The notes below the pieces were generated by a model. That model was not told the DNA's origin. It searched no databases and saw only the letters and a program-made list of their open reading frames with translations. A stretch of DNA of 64,000 bases from Panthera uncia (lineage: Eukaryota; Chordata; Mammalia; Carnivora; Felidae), in the NCBI RefSeq assembly GCF_023721935.1, contig NW_026057584.1, positions 38,139,506 through 38,203,505 of the forward strand. The letters are read 5' to 3'. Both the position numbers and the translations under genes were made by a program. Positions 13,117 through 23,836 of the stretch are shown here, in pieces. Each line of letters opens with the position of its first letter. Position 1 is the first letter of the stretch.

Positions 13117-15182
13117 CCTCCCCCTCACATGTACACACTCTCAAAATAAATAAACTTTATAAAAATAAAAGGAAGTGCTCCCATATTGGATATTTTCATT
13201 TCCCTTAGTAGTTTCTGAACATAATTCTCAATATAAAACCTTAGGTATAAAGATGATCTATAGCAAAAATTATCAAAAATTTCATGAGCTGTTTAGAGCT
13301 CTCATATCAATGCAGTATTCTGAAATTTAATTAATTTGTTTGATTCTGATAATTTAAAATGATTGGCTCAGTCGGTTAAGCGGCCGACTTCGGCTCAGGT
13401 CGTGGGGTGCCTGGGTGGCTCAGTCGGTTAAGCGTCCCAACTACAGCTCAGGTCACGATCTCGCGGTCTGTGAGTTTGAGCCCCGCGTCGGGCTCTGGGC
13501 TGATGGCTCAGAGCCTGGAGCCTGCTTCCGATTCTGTGTCTCCCTCTCTCTCTGCCCCTCCCCCGTTCATGGTCTGTCTGTCTCTCTCTCAAAAATAAAT
13601 AAACGTTAAAAAAAAAAATTAAAAAAATAAAATGATTGAGTATACTTTGTTGATTTGTTTTTGTTTTTTCTCTTTGATGTAGGTATTACTTTAAACTTAG
13701 TCCTGATCCGTGTAAACCTTTGGCATTTATCCTTATTCCAACTATGGCAATTCTTGGAAATACTCACACCGTTTCAATAAAATCCAGGTATAGTAGTTCA
13801 ATCTTCCTTTTTCTTACATCTCTTCCTAGTCTTTATCACTCTTTCTTTGATGCCTGACACATGTTCTTTATTTCTAATTATTTTGACTGTTCCTAAAGTT
13901 AAAGCTATAACTGTAGAGTAATTATGGTTTGTATGCAGATGTAGTTTATATGCAAGTACTATATTTGTTTTCTTAATTATCAGGTTTACTTGTTAGGATA
14001 TAATGATTTTTTTTTTTAATTTAGCCCTTAAAATATATGATGTCTAATAAGATTTGTTTCCAAAAAGTACGGAAGGAGGGCCGCCTGGGTGGCTCAGTCA
14101 GTTGAGTGACTTAGTCTTGATTTTGGCACAATCATGATCTCACCGGTTCAAGCCCCACGTCAGGCTCCGCACTGACAGCATGGAGACGGCTTGGGATTCT
14201 CCCTTGTTCCTTCTCTCTTTACTCCTATGCTCACTCTCTCTCTTAAAATAAATAAATAAACAAACAAACAAACAAACTTAAAAAAAGTACAGAAGGAGTG
14301 AAGTGGATAGGATTATAGGTGAAGTAAGATTGGCCATCACTTGATACTTTTTGAAGTTGGGTGATGGGTACATGAGGTTCATTATACTATTAGTAGTTCA
14401 CTAATACATACGTTTAAAGTTCTCCATAATAAAATTTGAGTTTTCATTGCCTGGTTGTTTGCTCTACGAGCCTGTTTTCAGTTGATCCTGGCAGATGTTT
14501 GTAGACATTGTAGAATATGGCAGACCTGGGGTTTAAATCTTGGCCTGCCATTTAATAGCCCTATGTCCTTAGACAAATTTCTCTAACCCCTCCTATCCCA
14601 GTTTTTTGTTTTCAGAATAAAAAAGTAATAGTCTTTTCTGTATTTTTCTTTTAATAAGATTTGGTGTCATTTTAATACTGTTCCTGTTAGTAATTAAGGA
14701 TCATTCCCTTTTTATTTGGTTGAGGCTTTTTGTTTTGTTTGCTATTACAAGTAGGGTTAAAATAAATATTTCTATAGGTATGTCTTAGTAAATATTATTT
14801 TTGTAAGGGTAAATTTTTAGAGGTAGAATTGGTGAATAAAAGTTCGGCTAGTATTTTTCTCTGGCTAAAATATAGCTTGTATTGATCTTTTTAAAAATTA
14901 TGTATGGTTAAATTCATTATATGAAAAATTACTCCATCTAACACCATTTAGAATACTTTCTCAGAACTGTATAAAATATCAGCATATTCTGGTTTTGCCT
15001 ACAATGTAGTTTGCATAATATATATTTCTCTGTCTCTTTACAGTAAATTGTTGAAGACTACTTCACAATTTCCACTTCCTCTGGCTGTTGGTGTAATTGC
15101 TTTTGGGTCAGCACACTTATACAGGGTTCCATGCTTTGTTTTCATTCCTCTTTTACTCCATGCGTTATGTAACTTTATGTAA
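5613..15182 (+). CDS. PGAP1: PGAP1 (GPI inositol-deacylase), C-terminal 333 residues, 8 exons
   Basis: PGAP1 is the ER-membrane lipase-like enzyme that removes the acyl chain from the inositol of GPI anchors soon after they are attached to proteins; this is needed for efficient ER exit. The catalytic domain is N-terminal and lies left of the window. Coding exons are 5613-5706, 7517-7607, 8386-8583, 9657-9792, 11025-11075, 11553-11740, 13683-13787 and 15044-15182. Each has AG/GT borders and the phases join without a break to the TAA at 15180-15182. The joined product begins VVRFHGGALPAY and ends HALCNFM, as I remember the human C-terminus. Hydrophobic segments, probably membrane-spanning, are encoded in exons 8386-8583 (SMCFPLVSLVLFLFG), 9657-9792 (LTIVLIIVSW, AFAILLTYLYY), 11553-11740 (LLTWIVLLSMPSLIYWL), 13683-13787 and the last exon. 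A polar loop (KHSRRNEKKSNHHKD) lies between them. No stop or frameshift is seen. About 590 N-terminal residues are outside the window. Confidence 0.96.
5707..7516 (+). other. PGAP1: PGAP1 intron with L1 tail fragment
   Basis: The left part (5707-6690) has unassigned sequence, including a low-complexity purine-rich stretch near 6180-6320 that may be an old repeat. The right part is an L1 3' end, listed separately. No gene is seen. Confidence 0.5.
6690..7240 (+). mobile_element. Old L1 3' end fragment
   Basis: It carries the conserved 3' ORF2/UTR signature: CACTGTTGTTGGGAATGTAA, GTGGAAACAACCCAAATATC, CAACATGGATGAATCTTGG and TTGCCTGGGAATAAGGAG. It is much diverged and non-functional. Confidence 0.8.
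7517..7607 (+). CDS. PGAP1: PGAP1 coding exon 2 of 8 in window
   Basis: The acceptor is a T-run followed by AATCACCAG and the donor is GTAAGT at 7608. The exon completes the split Gly and encodes HCLEYATMLDKQAKPYK through KFLLG, ending after two bases of a Gly codon. Confidence 0.95.
7793..7811. repeat. (TA)n microsatellite
   Basis: A short run of alternating TA lies in a PGAP1 intron. Confidence 0.9.
8386..8583 (+). CDS. PGAP1: PGAP1 coding exon 3 of 8 in window
   Basis: The acceptor is TATCCACAG and the donor is GTAAAG at 8584. The 198-base exon encodes YKWFKELWDVLLLPELDA and a long hydrophobic segment, then RLLSSLWLALK and the first two bases of an Arg codon. It is open throughout. Confidence 0.96.
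8831..8930 (+). mobile_element. Short tRNA-type SINE (no TC-rich body)
   Basis: It is a head-only form: GGCTCAATTGGTAGAG, AGCTTGGGGTCACGAGTTAG (B-box-like), then TGACATTACTTAAAAAAAAT. It is the minor, shorter carnivore tRNA SINE type. Confidence 0.8.
9657..9792 (+). CDS. PGAP1: PGAP1 coding exon 4 of 8 in window
   Basis: The acceptor is TTTTTTCCAG and the donor is GTATGT at 9793. The exon completes Arg and encodes PPELPKDIKMISLDLPF, then one long or two short membrane segments ending YLYYVFK. Confidence 0.96.
11025..11075 (+). CDS. PGAP1: PGAP1 coding exon 5 of 8 in window (51-base micro-exon)
   Basis: The acceptor is TTTTTCTTAG and the donor is GTAAGT at 11076. This small phase-0 exon of 17 codons encodes IVNLQASLATFKNSQTV. 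It is too short to stand out as an ORF, but it matches the expected PGAP1 position and reading frame. Confidence 0.93.
11553..11740 (+). CDS. PGAP1: PGAP1 coding exon 6 of 8 in window
   Basis: The acceptor is TTGCTTTGTAG and the donor is GTGCGT at 11741. The exon encodes the basic, histidine-rich loop KHSRRNEKKSNHHKD, then LSANDAEDSLRMHNTV and the hydrophobic NLLTWIVLLSMPSLIYWL. It ends after two bases of an Arg codon. Confidence 0.95.
12731..12931 (-). mobile_element. SINEC-type element
   Basis: The T-rich tail, TTCATTTATTTTGAGAGAG and head CACCCAGGTGCCCC at 12918-12931 define it. It forms a close inverted pair with the forward SINE 22 bases downstream. Confidence 0.9.
12953..13170 (+). mobile_element. 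SINEC-type element with expanded TC repeat
   Basis: The head is GGTGCGTGGGTGGCTCAGTC and the tail is CAAAATAAATAAACTTT. Its TC-rich body is expanded to an unbroken (TC)n of about 38 bases (13076-13113). Confidence 0.92.
13366..13627 (+). mobile_element. Dimeric SINEC insertion (39-base partial head + full element)
   Basis: A partial head (13366-13404) runs directly into a complete element (13405-13627). One pair of direct repeats TAAAATGATTG (13355-13365 and 13628-13638) flanks the whole unit, so both parts arrived together. The insertion ends 45 bases before a PGAP1 exon. Confidence 0.88.
13683..13787 (+). CDS. PGAP1: PGAP1 coding exon 7 of 8 in window
   Basis: The acceptor is CTCTTTGATGTAG and the donor is GTATAG at 13788. 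The exon encodes YYFKLSPDPCKPLAFILIP through TVSIKS. It sits only about 45 bases downstream of a SINE and its target-site duplication (13366-13638). Confidence 0.95.
14078..14284 (+). mobile_element. SINEC-type element with (AAAC)n tail
   Basis: The head is GGCCGCCTGGGTGGCTCAG and the tail is AAATAAATAAACAAACAAAC. The target-site duplication is AAAAGTACGGAAGGAG on the left and AAAAGTACAGAAGGAG at about 14283 on the right. Confidence 0.92.
14285..14447 (+). repeat. Old L1 3' UTR fragment
   Basis: TGGGTACATGAGGTTCATTA and TTCTCCATAATAAAATTTG resemble the terminal part of mammalian L1 3' UTRs. The SINE at 14078 inserted at its left edge. Confidence 0.55.
14500..14640 (+). repeat. MIR fragment
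   Basis: The forward MIR 5'-to-core similarity is GACCTGGGGTTTAAATCTTG, TGCCATTTAATAGCCCTATG, then a CCTCCTATCCCAGTTTTTTG-like segment. It is weak but collinear. Confidence 0.5.
15044..15182 (+). CDS. PGAP1: PGAP1 terminal coding exon
   Basis: The acceptor is CTCTTTACAG. The exon encodes KLLKTTSQFPLPLAVGVI and on to HALCNFM, followed by TAA at 15180-15182. It is hydrophobic throughout, probably the last membrane segments. The 3' UTR follows. Confidence 0.95.
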
Positions 15183-17412
15183 GGCTGGATTTAAGGAATG
15201 ATAAAAATAATTTATATCATTAGAGTCAGTGTTAAGAGGGAATGCACACATCCATGAATGTGGATGACAAGATCCTTTGGAGAAGATAGGTCTATTTTTA
15301 CAATATTGAAAATAGGAAATTAGTTTTATAATGCTTGAGGAAAATCATTGAAGCATGGTTTAGTTTTGTGGTATGGCATCTAAGTACTAGTCATTTTTTG
15401 AAAAATTAGTAAAAGGATATGGTGGCCACTGTTTTTGAGGACTTCTCTGCATAACAGCTATTCTGGTTGATTGGCCATACTGGGGATCTTCTAAACATTG
15501 AGTAAATGTAGCATTGCTTGTAATCTCAACTCAAGCATTCTGCTCATTTCATCAAACTTTCTTCTGAAAAGTAGATTGCTTTGTATTTGCTACAGTATGC
15601 ATATTGAGAAATCAGTCTTAAAAGATTGATGAAATTCACAACTGTTTGGTTTCCCAAAAATGAAATAACCACAAAAGTCTTTGGTCAGTTTTTGGCAGCC
15701 ACAGTGATCAAGGCATATCTTTTGTTTTCTTACATCTATGAAAATACAACTTTTAATTTTAAGGAGACATGTTTTCTTGGTAACCAATGCAAGATTAATT
15801 AACATAATTTAAACTCAAAATTCAATGAAATTTTCTTGCTGCTTTTCAAATGCAGATCTTATTTTGTACTCTTGGTAAACATCAGGAGACTATTAAAGAA
15901 ATCTGTTGTTAAATTTAAAGAGAATCCTCCCAAATATTTACTTACTAGCATTGGAGCAGTACAGTTGTCCAGCATATGCCATTTTATTTAATTCATTGAC
16001 CCCATGGTTGCCAAAAGTGCCTCAGATCATGGTGGATTGTTAACATAACTAAATTCCAGTGGTCAGAAAAAACTCCAGGTTTGCACAAGTTTTGTCTACT
16101 GTAGAGAAAAAGCACGATTAAGTGCTGTACCACATTTGATAAATAAAATTATACTATTAACGGAATAACCACTACTCCATTAATAGCTTAATGTATAAAC
16201 AATATACTTAAATAGATTGGAGGTTTTAGCCACTCGTTTTAACAGTGGAATCTTAATTTGCCAAGATGATTACTGTTTCACAGAAAAGAAAGTAATATTT
16301 CTTTCATTTCAGACTTAAGCTCACTTTTGACTACAAAAGAGTAGGTAATAGAGCTAAGTATTTTGCCTTAAGATAGAATAAACTCAGGCTGAGGTGTACT
16401 TGGCTCATGGAGCCTTTCCTTTAGATGCATATGCTCTACATAACCCAAAACCTTTTTAAGTAAAGCCCTTAACTCCCAGCAGTACCTGTGAACTTGTGTC
16501 TTTGTTAGTACCCAGGAATGTCCTAGAGTACCAGATTCTTTTTATCGGCTATTGCATCTGGATTCCATTACAGTCTCTTAGCTGTTACTGCCTGTGGAGG
16601 GTTACCTCACTTCTCTTCTCAGTTATTCCTCAGGTCCTTGCTGTTTTGGCATCATTTGAGGGTTTCAGTGTCGTCTGTGAGGGTTTGTAAATTTGTTTGA
16701 TTCCGTTGTTTCTCCCAGCCTCATGCCTGTTGTTCAGTATTTATATTTTCACTTACGAACATCATTGAAGGGAAGTGATAATCTCATAGTAAGACATGGC
16801 AAATATTTCAGGTTCTTGTTGATTTGAGAGAGGTAGCAAAGGGATAAAATGCAAAATGCTTGTTTGTTCAGTACCTGAAAGGAAAGATGTCCCATGGCAT
16901 ACCACATGTATATTTAAATAAGGACACATCTGCCTATGTTTTTCTGTTCATATACCCATAAGTTTATGTACATTGTATCTTTGTTTTTTTCACTGATGTA
17001 TTTCAAGTTACAGGTTAATTGTGTCATTTATTTCTGAATATAAACATGTTTATATACAGAAAGAACTTTAGAAAATTCATTAATTTGGATCTTCTATTGA
17101 CAGCCATAACCATGGTGTTTATATGATATAAAGTCTTCTTGTTCAGTCAGGACCATTCATGACTAAAATATAACAAGCTTAAATTTCTCATTTGTGAGTA
17201 GGAGATTAGCTTTTTAAAGCAGCAGACTAGGCATATTATATCTCACTAGACAATTTCCACGTAAGTGTAGTTATCAAGTCCTAAAGTCTTATTTATTCCA
17301 ACAGAATATTTCATTTTAGGGCTATAAAAAGGATTCTAATTAAACATTTTATAAACAACAGATTGGGTCTTTAGCCATTATGGGTACATATATATACAGA
17401 TACACACATGCA

Positions 17413-17414
17413 TG

Positions 17415-17452
<38 letters not shown>
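17413..17452. repeat. (CA)n microsatellite
   Basis: An alternating purine-pyrimidine run (GCGCGCGCACACAC...) of about 40 bases lies in the probable PGAP1 3' UTR. Confidence 0.95.
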
Positions 17453-17453
<1 letters not shown>

Positions 17454-17741
17454 TTTGACAGAGTCTTTATCAAATCCTGATGCACTTTAAACCCAAATAA
17501 CTACCAGAGATGAGAAGGTAGGCTCTGTCTGAAGATTAGGGAAATTGATGTTTCTGTCACTTGAGAAAATGAAGGTCCTTTTGCCTCTCAATTATACATT
17601 GCTTCTATCATGCTTGCAGCTTATTTTATTAGCTAGTAAAACAGCACAGCTTTATTAGCACTTTTACTAAAAATGAAGTTGTTTATTGGCAGTTACAGTG
17701 TGTCCAATTTAGCCAACTTCTCAGCTCTAGTACTATAACAT

Positions 17742-17968
17742 TTTTTTTTTAATTTTTTTTTTTTTAATGTTTATTTATTTTTGAGACAGAGAGAGACAGA
17801 GCATGAACGGGGGAGGGGCAGAGAGAGAGGGAGACACAGAACTGGAAGCAGGCTCCAGGCTCTGAGCCATCAGCCCAGAGCCTGACGCGGGGCTCAAACT
17901 CACGGTCCGTGAGATCGTGACCTGAGCTGAAGTCGGACGCTCAACCGACTGAGCCACCCAGGCGCCCC
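17742..17968 (-). mobile_element. Young SINEC element in the probable PGAP1 3' UTR
   Basis: It is a near-consensus reverse copy: GAGAGACAGAGCATGAACGG, head GAGCCACCCAGGCGCCCC. The target-site duplication CTATAACATTTTT occurs on both sides. Antisense to the host transcript. Confidence 0.93.
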
Positions 17969-18518
17969 TATAACATTTTTATTTAGAATTTGAGTTTTGA
18001 GTAAGTTTTGTGCTTATAAAAATTACTCTTGGACCCTATTATTGATAACTGCATCAAACATATAGACCGAACAGTAAAAATACTGAGTAATTTCAGTGTT
18101 TCTAAAGCCTCAGTTGGAGTTACTACTATTATAACTTGGAACTGATAATACAATAGAAAACATTAACCTCTTTTTTCTGGATCTTTTGCCAGAAATTAAA
18201 CAGGTTCTGCTAACTCTTCTTGGTTGTCACCAGAATGAAAATATTTAGAACAGTGGTCCTCAAAAACCATGTGTGCCTCGTTCACATTGATTTTGAGTCT
18301 CTTCAGTATATATAGATCATGTATTGATTAGTCGTTAATTTTTTTTCATATTTCGGTCAGATAAATTCACATGTATATAATGAATACCTTTTCTTGATTG
18401 AACTACACTACAATCTACATGATTATAAAGTAGAGAAAGATAAAGAGCTATATACTAGGCCTAGTAAATTTGTTTGTTGTTGATTTTCCTATCACTCGTA
18501 CAGATGGTACACGTTTCC

Positions 18519-18519
18519 A

Positions 18520-18553
<34 letters not shown>
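18519..18553. repeat. (CA)n microsatellite
   Basis: About 35 bases of perfect CA repeat lie in the probable PGAP1 3' UTR. Confidence 0.95.
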
Positions 18554-18555
<2 letters not shown>

Positions 18556-19088
18556 AATAAAGGCAGATTATCTAATTTGTTCATTCTCTAGTTCTACACT
18601 TTTCTTAATGCTTCAGACTTGTCATTCATAACACAGTATATTTATATCACCTCACTGCTCATTAGCACCTCTTACACTAGTGGCCAGGGGAAATAAAAGG
18701 AGATAAAACTGATTTTCAGTTTAGTTCTAGAAAGCTGTAGGGAAAATGGGAGGAATTGATTCCTGAATCCCAGGATGATTAATTTGACCTGTATTTTCAT
18801 CTTGGGCATTAGGTCTGAGTGTAACAGCTTGCTTATTAGGAGGTTTAGTGCAAAACTTTACATTGCTGCATTTGCAATTTTAGTAACCTATTATTAAAAT
18901 CAGTTGGGAAAAAAATTTTTAGTGTGTTGCAACTTTTTATGATGAGGCATCTGTTGATTATTTTTCATCATTTTTTTTTCAGTGTTACTATCATAGGAAA
19001 CTAGATACCTTGTGCAGTTTTTCAGGGGGAAGTATTTGGAGAGCATGACACACTTCCAGGAAGTAATAAAAGTATCTTTGTGTTATGC

Positions 19089-19206
19089 AGGGCACCTCGT
19101 GGTCTCAGATAGTGGAGCGTGCAACTCTTGATCTCAGGGTTGTGAGTTTGAGCCCCACATTGGGTGTGGAGATTACTTAAAAATAAAATCTTTTAAAAAA
19201 AAAAAA
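19089..19206 (+). mobile_element. Short tRNA-type SINE
   Basis: The head is GGCACCTCGTGGTCTCAG, with GTTGTGAGTTTGAGCCCC (B box) and GGTGTGGAGATTACTTAAAA, then poly(A). Confidence 0.85.
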
Positions 19207-22200
19207 GGATATCTTTATATTACTAAATTAGACCCTGACAGAAAGCTTCCTTGCCTCCCAACGTAAATGTAGAAGGTACTTTTATAAAACAGATGATTGG
19301 GAGCTGAAATTTCATCTCACTCTTGTTGAACAGAGGGGACAACATTACCAAGTCTGTAATGGACTTCTTTTTTTACATATTACTCATGCATTTTTTCACA
19401 GTAAGTTTCAACAGCCTGAGGAAATAGGAAGTCTGGGAGGCTATTTGTGTCCTTTACGTTTAATAATGATGATAGGAAAGAAAAGTCAGGCCAGTAATCC
19501 AAATCTGAATATGTGTACTGTAAATGCTCAAGAATTCACAATTTTGTGATAAAGTTATATTATGAATATAGAAGACTGGATTTTGTATATTAATAACAGT
19601 TTTAGAACAGAATGAAGTTTGGAAATAGTGAGAATAGACTAACTTGTTATATTAATAGTATAAACGTAACAGTATACCTGAATCAATAATGTCTTTCAAA
19701 AGTTAGATGATATTCTAACGTACATCTTGATTACATTGTCTGTAGTTGAAGATTCTGAGTCAAGTACAGGACTTCCTAAAAGTGTTTGTTTTGGCATGTT
19801 ATGCTGTCAAAAATGAGTATGGTTTGAAATGCCAAGTAACCAATTTCTGACGATTTTGTATAGAACTTGATATGTATCAGTCAGAATTATTCTGTAATGA
19901 TTCTGTACCTTGTAACTTTGAACACTTGTAAAAAACAGTTAGTGTAAATTTGTTTGCATATTTGAATTTAATCTTAATTTAGGAAGTCTAAAAATTAGCC
20001 ATTTTTGTAAAGTTCGTGTGCTATTTTTTAATGTTATTTTTGCTTTTAGTATTTGTATAGTAGTAATATTACTAGCACTAGTAAAAGATTTATAGACAAA
20101 GCATAGAACTATCAACTATTCAAAAGCCTAAATTATAGGCATATTTTGTATTTCATGTTGTACTTGTTTCATATTGGACTTTTTACATCCCTTTTACAGG
20201 AAAAAACACATTTGAATTTTTTTGAGCGTAAAACACTACATTGAAAAATATAACTATATTCGTATGGTTAGCAAAACATGCTTTGCCACCAAAGGCTAAA
20301 TGAAACTGTAAAATACCTCCAGATATTTGTGCCAATGAATTTTTCTTAACATATTGGGGTTAAAGCAGAAATATTATTTTCAGTATTTTACATCTAGGAC
20401 TTATATTAAATATGTAAATCTTCAAAACTTATATTCCATACTCTAATATTTCTTTGAAAACATGTAATGTGCCATAGTATATTCTATTTTATCTGATTTC
20501 TGGGATAATGTTCTCTGGTTTTAGTGGGTTTAAAAGTTATTTTACCCAGTAATGATCTTTTATTAATTAATTGAAGTAAGCATTTGAAGTAATCTTGCTT
20601 TATTTATCACAGATTCATTCTGTGTTGTAAAACTTCAAGTTTTGTTGTACAGATCATTTTTTGGTACAGGTGTCTCTTATTTATGTAACAGTGTTTACTG
20701 TGAAATTTGTTTTGTCTTCTGTGTATTTCCATTCCCTTTTTAAATCACATGTTTCAAAGGGGAAAATTATCTACTAGATCCTAACTTAGTCCAATGAGAT
20801 AAACATTTCAAAACACACATTTTAACAGAAAATATAAACAATCAATGGTGTTAATGCTGAAATGTTAACATTGATGGGTGTTATATTCATGAGAGAAAAG
20901 TAGAAAAATGATAGACTCAAAAACATTTTTATCTGATTCGAATTCTTTAATTTCTTCCCTCTGGAAATTCTCAAAAGGAATTTCATTCCTTCATATTATA
21001 GTTTTTCCCATTGAATCATGTAATTGATTTAATCATTTATTGTTTCTCTGCCCAGTAATGCTGATGCAGTTTGCAAAAGTAGCCTTGGAAGTAAAGAGGC
21101 AAGAGAAAACCAAATATTAAAATGTTTGACTGTGGTGACAGTTTATCCAATTATCTGGTAGTGACTGGATATTAGTAAAAAGATGATGTACAAGACCTAA
21201 AATTTCAGTTAACGTTGTTTTTTGGAATGAATTTTTCCTCTGTGTTAAATAATTTTATCCTAAGTAGGAAATACCTGTATTTTAATATAACTATGCTGTC
21301 TACAGAATTAAATATGTGTTTGTTGGAATATTGGTAGAAATAAACTCTTCCTCCACTATAGAGGGGGAAAAAACTTTCAATTTTTAGTGTAGATAATTTA
21401 TGAAATTGTATTGTGTATTTATATTTTTAAAAATATATAAATGACTTTAAACGTATTATTTTGAAGTAGTTGTATTACAGTTTCTTAAACTTACGTGACT
21501 AACTTGCTTACATACATGCTTACATAAATGTAGCAACGTACCCACGAGAAAATAGACCAAAACTGGATGCGTATTATCACTGTGACCTTGAACTTTTAGT
21601 TGTTTGGGATAAAACAGACTGTGCCTTAAAATGATGAAAGAATGCCCTGCAGTTTTATAACTATATTTTATTATGGGTCATCTTCTCAACCTGGCACCAA
21701 ATTTTTTTCTTTGAAGTTGGTTAAGTAAAATTGTTAAAGTTGACTAGCATTTCCTGTTTTGCTCTAGAAACCTTTAATTTCCAGAGTTCTCATTTTGAAT
21801 TAAAATTGACTTACATTTCATAGGTGTAGAAAGTAAGCTTGGCTAAAGTTTCTGAAAATAAATTTATTTTAGGAAAATGTGGTGGCACTTCTGTTTTGTA
21901 TTTATTTACACATGGAAAAATTAATCTTCAGGTATATTTCTTTGTCTTTTTAATGAATAATCTATCAAAGACATGAAGACCTGTACTTATTTTTCCTCAG
22001 ATTATTGAGGCTCATACTTGAATATTAGAGTTAGTTTACCCAATAACAATTTTTTAGTACTTAAACTCAGATTCATGTAGTATATTTTTAAATATTATTT
22101 TCCCCCTTTTCTCTTTTTCTTTTTCCTTCCTAATAATTATTTTTAAGATCTCAAGAAGGAACTGGCTCTAGTTGTTTTTGTTTTTATTTTTTAATGTAAA

Positions 22201-23830
22201 AACTTGGATTTTTACTGTGCTTATTTAAAATAATTGAAAATAATTTCTATTAAGACAAATTATTCCATTCAGAGGATATCATGGTCTCTGCTAAAAGATA
22301 CCCCCATCTCTGTGTACTCAGAATTTGTTGTGTATTTTTCAGTTTCAATTTTGAATGTAAACTCAACACATTTCTTCTTCCCATTTCGCCTTCACTACCT
22401 GCACCCAGAGACAAAAATCTAGGATTCTCTAAAAATAGGTAGAAAGAAAACATGTCTTTCCTTAGAACATGGTAAAATTGAGGTGAAAGTAGTTTGCCAA
22501 GGAAATGTAATAAAATACATGGCTGTCAACCTGCATCTGTGTTTATAGTATAGTTAAAAATTTATAAAGGACAAACTATGTATTATACTGAGATAGACTC
22601 AGTAATATTTTATTTGCAAATTGATACTTTTGTCCAGAAAATCCAGTGTATAGTAACAATACTTAGTGCAAAGGAATTTGTCCTATGGCATATACTGGAA
22701 AATGATTGTTACCTTGCAGATTTTTCCTTTTAAGCATGCCTGATCTTCTCCAGTGCTTTGTATAATATATGGTATATGAAATACACAAATGTGATTTTGT
22801 GTGTATTTTTTAAATGATAATAAGTAACATTATTACATTTAACTGGTTGTAATTCACAAAAAGTGCTATTTATTATACTCTGTAGAGTGTTGTGTATGTT
22901 TTCATGTGTGTTTTGGCATTATGGTGTGGAGTTTAATGAATATTTGCCTTCAGTCTTTCCTCAGGTATTAATGTGTAGCAATTTTTGGTGCTTTCTTTTT
23001 AAATCTGTCATAATCTGGTGTTCTGAATGTTCAACAATAAATTTGGTGAACAAGGGCATGTGGTGCAGAGATTGTTTGCCAGTTCACATACTCCACAATA
23101 CCATCTCAGGAGAAAATCCTTCAAGATTACTTCTTTACAGCACATCTGGATTTCAGAAATTTGAAGGCCTATGCATGGCACATAATGACACATTACAGGT
23201 AAATATTGGAAGCCAGATAAATTCTAAGATTTCCCACGTTGGTATTTTGTAGCATTTGTATGGACATCTCATGGTTCATGTTCCATTTTTAAGGAATTGA
23301 ACAGTTACAATCTCTCCCAAATACAGGTTTCTCACAAAGCTCATGCTTTCAGCTTTTCTTATGCTAACTTGATATATGTTCTTAAGTGACCATTTTCTCA
23401 AATTACATGAAAATGAGAATAATCTAAACAGTTTGTAAACAGATTCCCAGGTCACCCTAACACTACTAAATTTGATCTGTAGGGAAGAAACCTGGGGTTC
23501 TGTTTTGTGTCCCAAATAGTAATTCTTGAACTTTGCTCTAGTCAATAAAATTAACTTGCTAGGGCTCCTAGAAGCATCTAGAAAGACTGTCCTTAGCATT
23601 ATAAGATGCCAAAAGAGACACTACATAATTTGAGAGTTTAGTATAGATTTAAACTTCACTAAGAATGGATGAGAGGAGTTAAAAATGAGGCAGGACATCT
23701 TTTGAGGGACAAGTGGTACACTCTCCCTCTGATGAGAAGAGTGTTTTCTCAACTCTTATAATCAGCATCTCTGCATATATCAACATTTACAAATCATCTG
23801 CACGTATTAACGTTGTATATGTTATTACTA

Positions 23831-23836
23831 AATAAA
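23831..23836 (+). terminator. PGAP1: Candidate distal polyadenylation signal of PGAP1
   Basis: AATAAA lies in an A-rich context (ACTAAATAAACCCTG) about 8.65 kb past the stop codon. Other AATAAA hexamers at 21339 and 23544 are alternatives. No transcript evidence was available. Confidence 0.35.

Noticed and set aside
17413..18553. CRISPR-like or regulatory direct-repeat array
   Set aside because: The repeats are plain CA microsatellites; the genome is mammalian.
22863..23252. 129-residue ORF in the PGAP1 3' region
   Set aside because: Composition and lack of any motif suggest chance; it lies in probable 3' UTR.
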